From Cellulomonas sp. (GTDB lineage: Bacteria; Actinomycetota; Actinomycetes; Actinomycetales; Cellulomonadaceae): DNA of 64,000 nt. The stretch lies in the NCBI RefSeq assembly GCF_017744555.1, contig NZ_JAGIBD010000003.1, forward strand, positions 62,001 through 126,000, given 5' to 3'. The position numbers and the translations under genes are program-made. This document shows positions 25,404-40,467 of this stretch, piece by piece (position 1 is the first letter of the stretch; each line of letters starts with the position of its first letter). Below the pieces are notes generated by a model. It was not told the DNA's origin. It did no database searches and saw nothing but the letters and a program-made list of their open reading frames with translations.

Positions 25404-25628
25404 TACCCTGGCTCGCACAGGCGTCGACCCGGCCATCACCGGCGAGCCTCCGGAAGAACAGGCGGTCACGCCCCAGTAGAACCGGACGGGGCAGGCCCGT
25501 CACAGCCGCAGCAGAGTGGTCGACGACCCTGACGGGGGAGCCGGCAAGCGAGGTGGTACCGCGGTGGTCCCCTGACCGGGGGGCGATCGTCCTCGCAGCC
25601 GTGAGCGACATCGACCAGGAGACCCCCG
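25404..25628 (+). ncRNA. T-box riboswitch (isoleucine) with promoter, ileS leader
   Basis: A -10 box TACCCT (25404-25409) should start a leader near 25416. The leader contains the segment GGCC-ATC-ACC (specifier codon ATC at 25435-25437, isoleucine), then CGGAAGAACA typical of actinobacterial ileS T-boxes. The T-box proper is AGGTGGTACCGCGG (25551-25564), with the UGGU bulge that pairs with the acceptor end of uncharged tRNA-Ile. No clear terminator with T-run is seen, and the ribosome binding site is close by, which fits the translational type known in Actinobacteria. Uncharged tRNA-Ile would turn on ileS. Confidence 0.85.
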
Positions 25629-28891
<3,263 letters not shown>

Positions 28892-28895
<4 letters not shown>

Positions 28896-30277
28896 GCAAG
28901 CGCGACAAGGGCGCCGATCACCTGCGCGCCCAGCAGGCACGTGAGGCGCGCGACGCCGCCGACGAGGTCTACCAGGCGATCCTGGCGCGCGCCCCCGAGC
29001 ACGACATCGACCCGACGCTCGACCGCGTCCGGGCCGTGTGCGAGCTCATGGGCGATCCGCAGAAGGCGTACCGGACCATCCACCTGACCGGCACGAACGG
29101 CAAGACGTCGACGAGCCGCATGGTCGAGCGGCTGCTGCGCGAGCACGGCCTGCGCACCGGCCGGTTCACGAGCCCGCACCTCACACGCGTCACCGAGCGC
29201 ATCGCGATCGACGGCGAGCCGATCAGCGACGAGCGGTTCGTCGAGGTGTGGCAGGACGTCGCACCGTACGTCCACCTGGTCGACACGCGGTCGGCGGAGC
29301 GCGGCGAGCCGCGGCTGTCGTTCTTCGAGGTGTTCACGGTGATGGCGTTCGCGGCCTTCGCCGACGCGCCCGTGGACGTGGCGGTGGTCGAGGTCGGCCT
29401 CGGCGGGCGTTGGGACTCGACGAACGTCGTCGACGGCGAGGTCGCGGTCGTCACGCCGATCGCGATGGACCACGAGCGGTACCTGGGCGACACGCTCGTC
29501 GAGATCGCGTCGGAGAAGTCGGGGATCATCAAGGACGGCGCGACGCTCGTGATGGCCCGCCAGCAGGAGGACGTCGAGGGCGTGCTCCTCGCGGCGGCGG
29601 CCGAGCACGGCGCCCGGGTGATCCGCGAGGAGGTCGACGTCGCGGTCGTCGAGCGCGCCGTGGCCGTCGGCGGCCAGCTGCTCACGCTGCGCGGCACGGG
29701 CGGCGTGTACACCGACGTGTTCCTTCCGCTGCACGGCGAGTTCCAGGCCCACAACGCGCTGCTCGCCCTGGTCGCCGTCGAGGCGTTCCTCACCGGGGGA
29801 GCGGCGCTCGGCGCCGGCGTGGTCGAGGCGGCGTTCGCGGACGTCAGCTCGCCGGGCCGCATGGAGATCGTCCGGACCAGCCCCACGGTCATCGTCGACG
29901 GCGCGCACAACCCGGCCGGTGTCGAGGCGCTCGTCGAGTCGCTCGAGGAGGCGTTCCACTTCCAGCGGGTGGTCGGCGTGGTCGGCGTCATGGCGGACAA
30001 GGACCCCGAGGGGATCCTGGCACTGCTCGAGCCCGTGCTGGCCGAGGTCGTCGTCACGCGAGCCTCGACGTCGCGCGCGCTGGACCCCGAGGAGCTCGCC
30101 GAGGTCGCGCGCGACGTCTTCGGCGAGGACCGCGTGCACGTGGCGGAGCGGCTCGACGACGCGGTGGACCTCGCGGCCGCCCGTGCGGAGCGCGACGTCG
30201 AGCGAGGCGCCGCGGTGCTCGTGACGGGCTCGATCGTGCTGGTGGCGGAGGCGCGGATCCTGCTGGGCCGTCCCTGA
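28892..30277 (+). CDS. folC: Dihydrofolate/folylpolyglutamate synthase
   Basis: A 461-residue Mur-ligase-fold enzyme adding glutamates to folates in the cytoplasm. The P-loop is [17 protein letters not shown] (about 64-80), with [26 protein letters not shown] and [17 protein letters not shown] as family marks. The first 30 residues are a charged extension. It overlaps ileS and is therefore co-transcribed under the T-box. Its usual downstream partners DUF4233 and ndk are 5 kb away here. Confidence 0.95.
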
Positions 30278-30288
30278 CGTCCTGCAGC

Positions 30289-30314
30289 GGCGCCTGCACG
30301 AACGTGCAGGCGCC
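30289..30314. terminator. Perfect inverted repeat after folC
   Basis: GGCGCCTGCACG and its exact complement are separated only by AA, forming an 11-12-bp stem 11 bp after the folC stop. It is probably the ileS-folC terminator. It could instead be an operator for the dha operon that starts 110 bp on. Confidence 0.6.
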
Positions 30315-30425
30315 GTGCAAGCCCTCCCGCTTGACGCCCCCGGAGGCCGCCGTGAGGGTGAGGTACGTCGGGGACGTCGCCGTCCCGACGGCTTCGCAGG
30401 GGAGCCCGGAGAAGGGATGACCAGC

Positions 30426-31421
<996 letters not shown>

Positions 31422-31474
31422 CAGCGTCGGCCGGGCCGTGGCCGGACATCGACGACGGGCGAGGGAGCGTGGGC

Positions 31475-32107
31475 ATGACGCTGGACGTGGCGTGGGCGGT
31501 GGACTGGGTCCGACGTTCCGCGGACGCGGTCGCCGAGCACCGTGAGGAGCTCATCGAGCTCGACCGGCAGATCGGCGACGGCGACCACGGCGAGAACCTC
31601 AACCGCGGGTTCACGGCGGTCGTGGCGAAGCTCGACGCGCTCGAGGAGCCGCCCGGCGAGATCGGCGACGTCCTCAAGCTCGTCGCGACGACCCTGATGT
31701 CGACCGTCGGGGGAGCGGCCGGCCCGCTGTACGGGACGGCGTTCCTGCGGGCGGCGAAGGCGACCGCGGTACCCGAGCTCGACACCAAGGGCGTCGTCGC
31801 GCTGCTCGAGGCGGCGCTCGAGGGCATCGTCGTGCGCGGCAAGGCGCGGACCGGCGAGAAGACGATGGTCGACGCGTGGACCCCGGCGTCCGAGGCGGCC
31901 GCGGCCGCGTCCGACGCCGGTGCGTCGGCCGCGGAGGCGCTCGAGGCTGCCGCGCAGGCGGCGGCGGACGGTGCGCAGGCGACGATCCCGCTCGTCGCGA
32001 CGAAGGGCCGTGCGAGCTATCTCGGCGAGCGGTCGGCCGGGCACCTCGACCCCGGGGCGCGCTCCACGGAGCTCATCCTGCAGGCCGCGGCGCAGGCGGC
32101 CGCGTGA
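31475..32107 (+). CDS. dhaL: Dihydroxyacetone kinase ADP-binding subunit
   Basis: DhaL, 210 residues, the same length as the E. coli protein. It carries tightly bound ADP, which is rephosphorylated by DhaM. Metal-coordinating Asp residues are in LDRQIGDGDHGENLNRGF (about 29-46). Nucleotide contacts are in STVGGAAGPLYGT, GEKTMVDAW and the Lys-Gly-Arg-Ala-Ser-Tyr-Leu-Gly loop. ATG follows GAGGGAG with 7-nt spacing. The stop overlaps dhaM (GTGA). Confidence 0.94.
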   Translation: MTLDVAWAVDWVRRSADAVAEHREELIELDRQIGDGDHGENLNRGFTAVVAKLDALEEPPGEIGDVLKLVATTLMSTVGGAAGPLYGTAFLRAAKATAVPELDTKGVVALLEAALEGIVVRGKARTGEKTMVDAWTPASEAAAAASDAGASAAEALEAAAQAAADGAQATIPLVATKGRASYLGERSAGHLDPGARSTELILQAAAQAAA

Positions 32108-32814
32108 GCGAGCGCGAGCCTGCCCCCGTCGCCCTGGTGCTCGTGTCGCACTCGCGCGCCATCGCCGAGGGCGCGGTCGACCTCGCCGGGCAGATGGCGC
32201 CGGGTGTGCTGCTGCTCGCCGCGGGCGGCACCGACGACGGCGGCCTGGGCACGAGCTACGACGCGGTCGAGGCGGCGGTGACGCGGGCCGTGGCGGACGG
32301 CCGGTCCGCGGTGGTGCTGGCCGACCTCGGGTCGGCCGTGCTCACGGCGGAGTCGGTGCTCGACCTGGCGGACCCGGACGTCGCCGAGCGGGTCCGGATC
32401 GCCGACGCGCCGTTCGTCGAGGGGGCCGTGGCGGCGGCGGTGACCGCGCACGGCGGTGCCGACCTCGACCGGGTGCTCGCGGCGGCCGAGCACGCCGGCA
32501 CGATGTTCGGCGGCGACCAGGTGCGGCCCGCTGCGGTCGAGGCAGCGGCTGACGACGGCGTCGTGCGCGGCGCGGTCACGCTCCGCAACCCGCTGGGCCT
32601 GCACGCGCGGCCGGCGGCGATCGTCGCCCGCATGCTCGCGGCCTACGACGCGAAGGTCCGGATCAACGGCGCGAACGCGGCGAGCGTGCTCGAGCTCATG
32701 AAGCTGGGCGCGACGCAGGGCGACGAGCTGACGATCGAGGTCGAGGGTCCGCAGGCCACCGAGGCGCGCGACGCGCTCGTCGCGGCCGTGCAGGAGGGCT
32801 TCGGCGAGGTCTGA
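32104..32814 (+). CDS. dhaM: DHA kinase phosphoryl donor: EIIA-Man and HPr domains
   Basis: DhaM, 236 residues, carries phosphate from the PTS to DhaL-ADP. An EIIA-mannose-like domain (residues 8-140) has its active His in LVLVSHSRAIAEG. An HPr-like domain (about 155-236) has GLHARPAAIVARM with the phosphorylated His. The enzyme I-like third domain of E. coli DhaM is absent, as in many Gram-positive forms, so general PTS enzyme I must act on it. It is the last gene of dhaKLM, and no regulator (DhaR/DhaS) is seen adjacent. Confidence 0.92.
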   Translation: MSEREPAPVALVLVSHSRAIAEGAVDLAGQMAPGVLLLAAGGTDDGGLGTSYDAVEAAVTRAVADGRSAVVLADLGSAVLTAESVLDLADPDVAERVRIADAPFVEGAVAAAVTAHGGADLDRVLAAAEHAGTMFGGDQVRPAAVEAAADDGVVRGAVTLRNPLGLHARPAAIVARMLAAYDAKVRINGANAASVLELMKLGATQGDELTIEVEGPQATEARDALVAAVQEGFGEV

Positions 32815-32845
32815 CGAGCGGGGTGATCCTGCTCACGGTGACCGA

Positions 32846-32877
32846 TTTGCACGGGGTGCAAAGTTGCACGGGGTGTA

Positions 32878-32895
<18 letters not shown>
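32846..32895 (+). promoter_or_regulatory. Three tandem TetR operators at 17-bp pitch
   Basis: TTGCAC-GGG-GTGCAA (32847-32861; one more matched pair flanks it), TTGCAC-GGG-GTGTAA (32864-32878) and TTGCAC-CTC-GTGCAG (32881-32895) are repeated every 17 bp. The third lies over the start codon region of the regulator, as expected for autorepression. Confidence 0.8.
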
Positions 32896-35408
<2,513 letters not shown>

Positions 35409-35417
35409 CCTGGCCCG

Positions 35418-35828
35418 ATGAGCTCGACCCCGCCGGCCGTGCGCCGCAAGACGCCCGCGAAGCCTCAGTTCACCAAGACGATCCTCGTGCTCGAGGCGGT
35501 GCTGGTGTTCTTCGCGACGCTCGTGGCGTACGGCCTGGCGGTGGGCGACCCGAGCCGCCCCTGGTCCACCACCGCGGTGTGGTGGGTCGGGGGCGGGCTG
35601 TCGGTCGTCCTGATCCTGCTGTCCGGGATGGTGTCGCGGCCCGGCGGCTACGCCCTCGGGTGGGTCGCGCAGGGGCTCGTGCTCGCCGGCGGGTTCGTGG
35701 TCCCGATGATGTTCGTCGTGGGCGGTGTGTTCGTCGTGCTGTGGGTCGTCGCCCTGCGGCTCGGCGGGCGCATCGACCGCGAGCGCGCGGAGTACGACGC
35801 CGCGCACCCGGGCGCCGTCGGCCCCTGA
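35418..35828 (+). CDS. DUF4233 membrane protein
   Basis: A 136-residue protein with four hydrophobic helices (about 22-42, 52-71, 78-98, 101-118) and charged ends. It belongs to DUF4233, a family of unknown function nearly always found between folC and ndk in Actinobacteria. Here ndk follows as usual, but folC is displaced by the dha and efflux genes. It has its own leaderless-type promoter, which may explain how it tolerates the separation. Confidence 0.85.
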   Translation: MSSTPPAVRRKTPAKPQFTKTILVLEAVLVFFATLVAYGLAVGDPSRPWSTTAVWWVGGGLSVVLILLSGMVSRPGGYALGWVAQGLVLAGGFVVPMMFVVGGVFVVLWVVALRLGGRIDRERAEYDAAHPGAVGP

Positions 35829-35868
35829 CGTCCACCGGACGGCCACCGGTCGTTCCCCGGCTCCCCGT

Positions 35869-35874
35869 TAGGGT
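35869..35874 (+). promoter_or_regulatory. -10 element of leaderless ndk promoter
   Basis: TAGGGT ends 6 nt before the ndk ATG; no ribosome binding site is present. Confidence 0.5.
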
Positions 35875-35880
35875 GACGCC

Positions 35881-36315
35881 ATGACTGACGCACCCGCCAC
35901 GCAGCGCACCCTCGTCCTCGTCAAGCCCGACGGCGTCCGTCGCGGCCTGGTCGGCGAGATCGTGCGGCGGATCGAGGCCAAGGGCTACACCCTCGTCGCC
36001 GCCGAGCTGAGGCAGGCCGACGACGCGCTGCTCGCCGAGCACTACGCCGAGCACGCCGGCAAGCCGTTCCTCACGCCGCTGATCGAGTTCATGAGCTCGG
36101 GCCCGGTGCTGGCGGTCGTCGTCGAGGGTCACCGCGTGATCGAGGGCTTCCGCTCGCTCGCGGGCGCCACCGACCCGACCGTCGCGCTGCCCGGCACGAT
36201 CCGCGGTGACCTGGCCCGCGACTGGGGTCTCAAGGTCATCCAGAACCTCGTGCACGGCTCGGACGGCGAGGAGTCGGCCGCCCGCGAGATCGCCCTCTGG
36301 TTCCCGAGCCTCTGA
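35881..36315 (+). CDS. ndk: Nucleoside diphosphate kinase
   Basis: A 144-residue hexameric-type NDK that balances NTP pools by a phospho-His mechanism. [17 protein letters not shown] (residues 11-27) opens the fold. The active His is in [16 protein letters not shown], and the Kpn loop region is intact ([15 protein letters not shown]). The C-terminus is near normal. It is immediately followed by smc, rather than the rne-rplU-rpmA genes that usually follow ndk in this group. Confidence 0.96.
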   Translation: MTDAPATQRTLVLVKPDGVRRGLVGEIVRRIEAKGYTLVAAELRQADDALLAEHYAEHAGKPFLTPLIEFMSSGPVLAVVVEGHRVIEGFRSLAGATDPTVALPGTIRGDLARDWGLKVIQNLVHGSDGEESAAREIALWFPSL

Positions 36316-36368
36316 GCAGCCGCACCGCCGAGCGGGTGGGCCTCCCGGGAGGGGCGCCGCCCGCGCCT

Positions 36369-36374
36369 TAGGCT
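36369..36374 (+). promoter_or_regulatory. -10 element of leaderless smc promoter
   Basis: TAGGCT ends 6 nt before the GTG start of smc. Confidence 0.45.
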
Positions 36375-36380
36375 TCGTGC

Positions 36381-39300
36381 GTGCACCTCAAGACCCTCAC
36401 CCTGCGGGGGTTCAAGTCGTTCGCCTCGGCCACGACGCTGAACTTCGAGCCGGGTGTCACCTGCGTCGTCGGGCCCAACGGGTCGGGCAAGTCCAACGTC
36501 GTCGACGCGCTCGCGTGGGTCATGGGGGAGCAGGGCGCCAAGTCGCTGCGCGGCGGCAAGATGGAGGACGTCATCTTCGCCGGCACCTCCGGCCGCCCGC
36601 CGCTCGGCCGGGCCGAGGTGTCGCTCACGATCGACAACGCCGACGGCGCGCTGCCGATCGAGTACTCCGAGGTGACGATCTCGCGGACGCTGTTCCGCAG
36701 CGGCGGCTCCGAGTACGCGATCAACGGCCAGGGCTGCCGGCTGCTCGACATCCAGGACCTCCTGTCGGACTCGGGCCTGGGCCGCGAGATGCACGTGATC
36801 GTCGGGCAGGGTCAGCTCGACGCGGTCCTCCGGGCGACCCCCGAGGAGCGCCGCGGGTTCATCGAGGAGGCCGCGGGCGTCCTCAAGCACCGCAAGCGCA
36901 AGGAGAAGGCGCTCCGCAAGCTCGAGGCGATGCAGGCCAACCTCACGCGCCTGGCCGACCTGACGGGCGAGATCCGCCGCCAGCTCGGCCCGCTCGGCCG
37001 CCAGGCGGAGGTCGCCCGCAAGGCCGCGGTCGTGCAGTCGGACCTGCGCGACGCGCGTGCCCGGCTGCTCGCCGACGACCTCGCGCAGCTCACGGCTACG
37101 CTCGAGCAGGAGATCGCGGACGAGACGGCCGTGCGCGCCGAGCGCGAGCGTGTCGAGCAGCTCCTCACCGAGCAGCGGGCGCTGCTCGCGACGCTCGAGC
37201 GGCAGGCCGCCGAAGCGGCACCGGCGCTGAGCGAGGCGAGCGAGGTCTGGTACCGGCTGTCGTCGCTGCGCGAGCGGCTGCGGGGGACGTCGTCCCTGGC
37301 CGCCGACCGCGTGCGGCTGCTGGGGTCGGCGGGTGGCGAGCGCAGCGGCGGGTCCGATCCCGACGACCTCGCGCGCCAGGCCGAGCGGGTGCGCTCCGCG
37401 GAGGCCGAGCTGGCCGCGGAGGTCGAGCTCGCCCGCGTCGCGCTCGAGGCGGCGGTGACGGCCCGCCAGGAGGCCGAGCAGGAGGCGGGGGCCGCCGAGA
37501 AGGCGCTCGCGACCGCGCTGCGCGGAGCCGCCGACCGTCGTGAGGGTGTCGCGCGCCTCGCCGGCCAGGTCGCCGCGCGTCGCAGCCGTGTCGAGGCCAC
37601 GCAGGCGGAGCTCGGCCGTCTCCGGGAGGCGCTCGCCGCCGCGGAGAGGCGCGGCCAGGAGGCCAGCACCCAGTTCACCGCGCTCGAGTCACAGGTCGCA
37701 GGCGTCGAGGAGGGCGAGGAGGGTCTCGACGCCGAGCACGAGTCGGCGGCCGAGGCGCTCGACGCGGCGACCGAGCACCTCACGTCGCTCCAGGAGCAGC
37801 TCGGTGCAGCCGACCGGGAGCAGGCGACGCTGACGTCGCGCGCCGAGACGCTCGAGCTGAGCCTGCTGCGCAAGGACGGCGCCGGTGCGCTGCTCGCCGC
37901 GGACGGCCTGACCGGCACCATCGGTTCGGTCGCGGCGCTGCTGCAGGTCGACCCGCGCGACGAGGAGGCCATCGTCGCGGCGCTCGGAGCGACGGCCGAC
38001 GCCGTGGCCGTCGAGTCGGTCGACGCCGCCGTCGACGCGCTGCGCTACCTGCGTACCGAGGACGCCGGTCGTGCCACGTTGCTCGTGGCCGGCGGCGGCA
38101 CGGCCGCGCCGCGCCCGCCCCTCCCGGACGGCGTCGAGCGTGCGACCGACCTCGTGCGCGCACCGGCCCACGTGCAGGCCACCGTCGAGGCGCTGCTCGT
38201 CGACGTCGTCGTGGTCGACGACCTCGCGACTGCACGGTCCGTCGTCGCGGACCGCCCGGACCTCGTCGTCGCGACGCGCTCGGGCGACGTGCTGTCCCGG
38301 CACCGCGCGTCGGGTGGCTCCGCGACCGCGCCGAGCGCGCTGCACCTGCAGGCTGCGCTCGACCAGGCCCGGTCGGGCGCGCAGGAGGCGGCCGCGACGG
38401 CCGAGCGCCTGCGGTTCGAGATCGCCGCCGCCACCGAGGCGCAGACCGCGGCGCAGGCGGCGTACGACGCGACGCTCGAACGGCTCAACGAGTCCGACGC
38501 GGCGCTCGCCGCGGTCGCCGAGCAGCTCGGCCACCTGGGTTCGACGGCGCGTGCGGCCCGTGCCGAGGCGGAGCGCGTCGAGGCGTCGCTCGCGGTCGCG
38601 TCGCGCACGCTCGAGGCCGACACCGCCGAGCTCGCCGAGCTCACCGCGCGACTCGCTGCCGCCGAGGTGGAGCCCGCCGAGAGCGAGGCCGCGATCGTCG
38701 AGGGCGGTGAGCTGCGCGACCGGCTCGCCGAGCTCGCGACGGGCGCCCGGACCCGCGAGACCGAGGCCCGCCTGACGCTGCGCACGAGCGAGGAGCGGGC
38801 CCGGGCGCTGTCCGGCCGGGCCGAGTCGCTCGAGCGGGCGGCCCGCGCCGAGCGCGTCGCCCGCGAGAAGGCCGCCGAGCGCGAGCGAGCCCGTGCGCGC
38901 CAGGTCGCGGTCGCGCTGGCCGTCCGGGACGGCGCCCAGCAGGCGCTGAGCGTGCTGGACGAGTCGCTGCGGCGAGCGTCGGCCGAACGGGACGCGGCCG
39001 AGCAGGCCCGCGCCGAGCGGGACGCCCTCCTGACCGCGACGCGCACCGAGGTCGACGCGCGTGCCGCGGAGCTCGGCCGGCTCACCGACGTCGCGCACCG
39101 CGACGAGGTCGCCCGCACGCAGCAGCGCCTGCGCATCGAGCAGCTGCAGGCCCGGTCGATCGAGGAGCTCGGCCTCGACCCGGCCGTGCTGCTCGAGGAG
39201 TTCGGGCCGCACCAGGACGTGCCGGTCGTGCACCCGCCGGGCACCGAGGTCGACCCGGACGCGCCGACGGCCGTGCCGTACGTGCGCGAGCAGCAGGAGA

Positions 39301-39944
39301 AGCGGCTCAAGGCCGCCGAGCGGGCGTTGTCGCTGCTCGGTCGCGTCAACCCGCTCGCGCTGGAGGAGTTCGCCGCGCTCGAGGAGCGCCACCAGTTCCT
39401 CACCGAGCAGCTCGCGGACCTCAAGAAGTCCCGCCTCGACCTCCTGGAGATCGTCAAGGAGATCGACGAGCGCGTCGAGCAGGTGTTCGCCGACGCGTAC
39501 CGCGACACCGCCGCGGCGTTCGACGTCGTGTTCCCGCGGCTGTTCCCGGGCGGCGAGGGCCGCCTCGTGCTGACCGACCCGGACGACATGCTCACGACCG
39601 GCATCGACGTCGAGGCCCGGCCCGCGGGCAAGAAGGTCAAGCGCCTGTCGCTGCTGTCGGGCGGTGAGCGCTCGCTCACCGCGGTCGCGATGCTCGTCGC
39701 GATCTTCAAGGCCCGGCCGAGCCCGTTCTACGTGATGGACGAGGTCGAGGCCGCGCTCGACGACGCGAACCTCGGCCGCCTGCTGGAGATCTTCCGTGAG
39801 CTGCAGGAGGACTCCCAGCTCATCGTCGTGACGCACCAGAAGCGGACGATGGAGATCGCCGACGCGCTGTACGGCGTGACCATGCGCGGCGACGGGGTGA
39901 CGACGGTGATCAGCCAGCGGATGCGCGAGGACGTCGCGGTCTGA
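36381..39944 (+). CDS. smc: Chromosome partition protein SMC
   Basis: A 1187-residue ATPase that condenses and segregates the chromosome with ScpAB. The N-terminal head carries Walker A GPNGSGKSNVVDALAW (residues 32-47). Two long Ala/Glu/Arg-rich coiled coils flank a hinge at about 500-680 (DGLTGTIGSVAALLQV begins it). The C-terminal head has signature LSLLSGGERSLTAVAML and Walker B YVMDEVEAALDD. Length is standard. The GTG start has no ribosome binding site but a -10 box 6 nt upstream. It begins the conserved smc-ftsY-amtB-glnK-glnD-ffh block. Confidence 0.96.
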   Translation: MHLKTLTLRGFKSFASATTLNFEPGVTCVVGPNGSGKSNVVDALAWVMGEQGAKSLRGGKMEDVIFAGTSGRPPLGRAEVSLTIDNADGALPIEYSEVTISRTLFRSGGSEYAINGQGCRLLDIQDLLSDSGLGREMHVIVGQGQLDAVLRATPEERRGFIEEAAGVLKHRKRKEKALRKLEAMQANLTRLADLTGEIRRQLGPLGRQAEVARKAAVVQSDLRDARARLLADDLAQLTATLEQEIADETAVRAERERVEQLLTEQRALLATLERQAAEAAPALSEASEVWYRLSSLRERLRGTSSLAADRVRLLGSAGGERSGGSDPDDLARQAERVRSAEAELAAEVELARVALEAAVTARQEAEQEAGAAEKALATALRGAADRREGVARLAGQVAARRSRVEATQAELGRLREALAAAERRGQEASTQFTALESQVAGVEEGEEGLDAEHESAAEALDAATEHLTSLQEQLGAADREQATLTSRAETLELSLLRKDGAGALLAADGLTGTIGSVAALLQVDPRDEEAIVAALGATADAVAVESVDAAVDALRYLRTEDAGRATLLVAGGGTAAPRPPLPDGVERATDLVRAPAHVQATVEALLVDVVVVDDLATARSVVADRPDLVVATRSGDVLSRHRASGGSATAPSALHLQAALDQARSGAQEAAATAERLRFEIAAATEAQTAAQAAYDATLERLNESDAALAAVAEQLGHLGSTARAARAEAERVEASLAVASRTLEADTAELAELTARLAAAEVEPAESEAAIVEGGELRDRLAELATGARTRETEARLTLRTSEERARALSGRAESLERAARAERVAREKAAERERARARQVAVALAVRDGAQQALSVLDESLRRASAERDAAEQARAERDALLTATRTEVDARAAELGRLTDVAHRDEVARTQQRLRIEQLQARSIEELGLDPAVLLEEFGPHQDVPVVHPPGTEVDPDAPTAVPYVREQQEKRLKAAERALSLLGRVNPLALEEFAALEERHQFLTEQLADLKKSRLDLLEIVKEIDERVEQVFADAYRDTAAAFDVVFPRLFPGGEGRLVLTDPDDMLTTGIDVEARPAGKKVKRLSLLSGGERSLTAVAMLVAIFKARPSPFYVMDEVEAALDDANLGRLLEIFRELQEDSQLIVVTHQKRTMEIADALYGVTMRGDGVTTVISQRMREDVAV

Positions 39945-40037
39945 CCTGTCGCGCGCGATGTGGAGATTGTGTGCGCCTTGCCGGGCAACCGGGTGGGCCG
40001 CGCTGCCACGGCGCCGACGGCATCGGAGACTAGGGGT

Positions 40038-40370
40038 GTGGCCGTCCTTGTCGCAGTCCTCGTCGCCCTGATCGTCGCCGCCGCCGTGCTCCTCGTCGCG
40101 AGCGCGGTGGGCGGGGGCGCGTCCGACGACGGCCGAGGTCCGCTGCGCAGCTTCCGCGCCGGGCTCGCCGCGCGCAAGCACCCCGACGCGGAGCAGCGCG
40201 AGGCCGCGCTCGCCGCCGCCGCGGAGCCCGTCGACGTCTCGCTCGACGAGCTGCTCAGCGCGAATGCGGAGGACGGCGCCGCGTACCTGGACGTCGACGA
40301 GCTCGGCGCCACGCTGAGCCGTGCACGCGAGCGCGCCGCACGCGTGCTGCCGCTGCCGCGCCGCAGCTGA
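40038..40370 (+). CDS. Small single-pass membrane protein, function unknown
   Basis: A 110-residue protein with one N-terminal hydrophobic helix (residues 1-22, Val/Leu/Ala-rich) and a charged cytoplasmic tail (RSFRAGLAARKHPDAEQREA and SLDELLSANAED). I do not recognise a family. The start is GTG at 40038, where GAGACT ends 6 nt upstream as in other apparent leaderless genes. An upstream GTG at 39960 would add an unrelated polar stretch before the helix. The position between smc and ftsY suggests a role near the membrane or chromosome, but nothing firmer can be said. Confidence 0.6.
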   Translation: MAVLVAVLVALIVAAAVLLVASAVGGGASDDGRGPLRSFRAGLAARKHPDAEQREAALAAAAEPVDVSLDELLSANAEDGAAYLDVDELGATLSRARERAARVLPLPRRS

Positions 40371-40455
40371 CGTCCGCGGGCCCCGACGTGCGGCACCACG
40401 GGCGGTGTGACGGCGCGCACGACGAGCCGGCTCGCGCACGCGCCCGGACGGACGA

Positions 40456-40461
40456 CAGACT
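40456..40461 (+). promoter_or_regulatory. Candidate -10 element of leaderless ftsY
   Basis: CAGACT, a one-base variant of TANNNT, ends 6 nt before the ftsY GTG. Confidence 0.35.
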
Positions 40462-40467
40462 GGCCCG

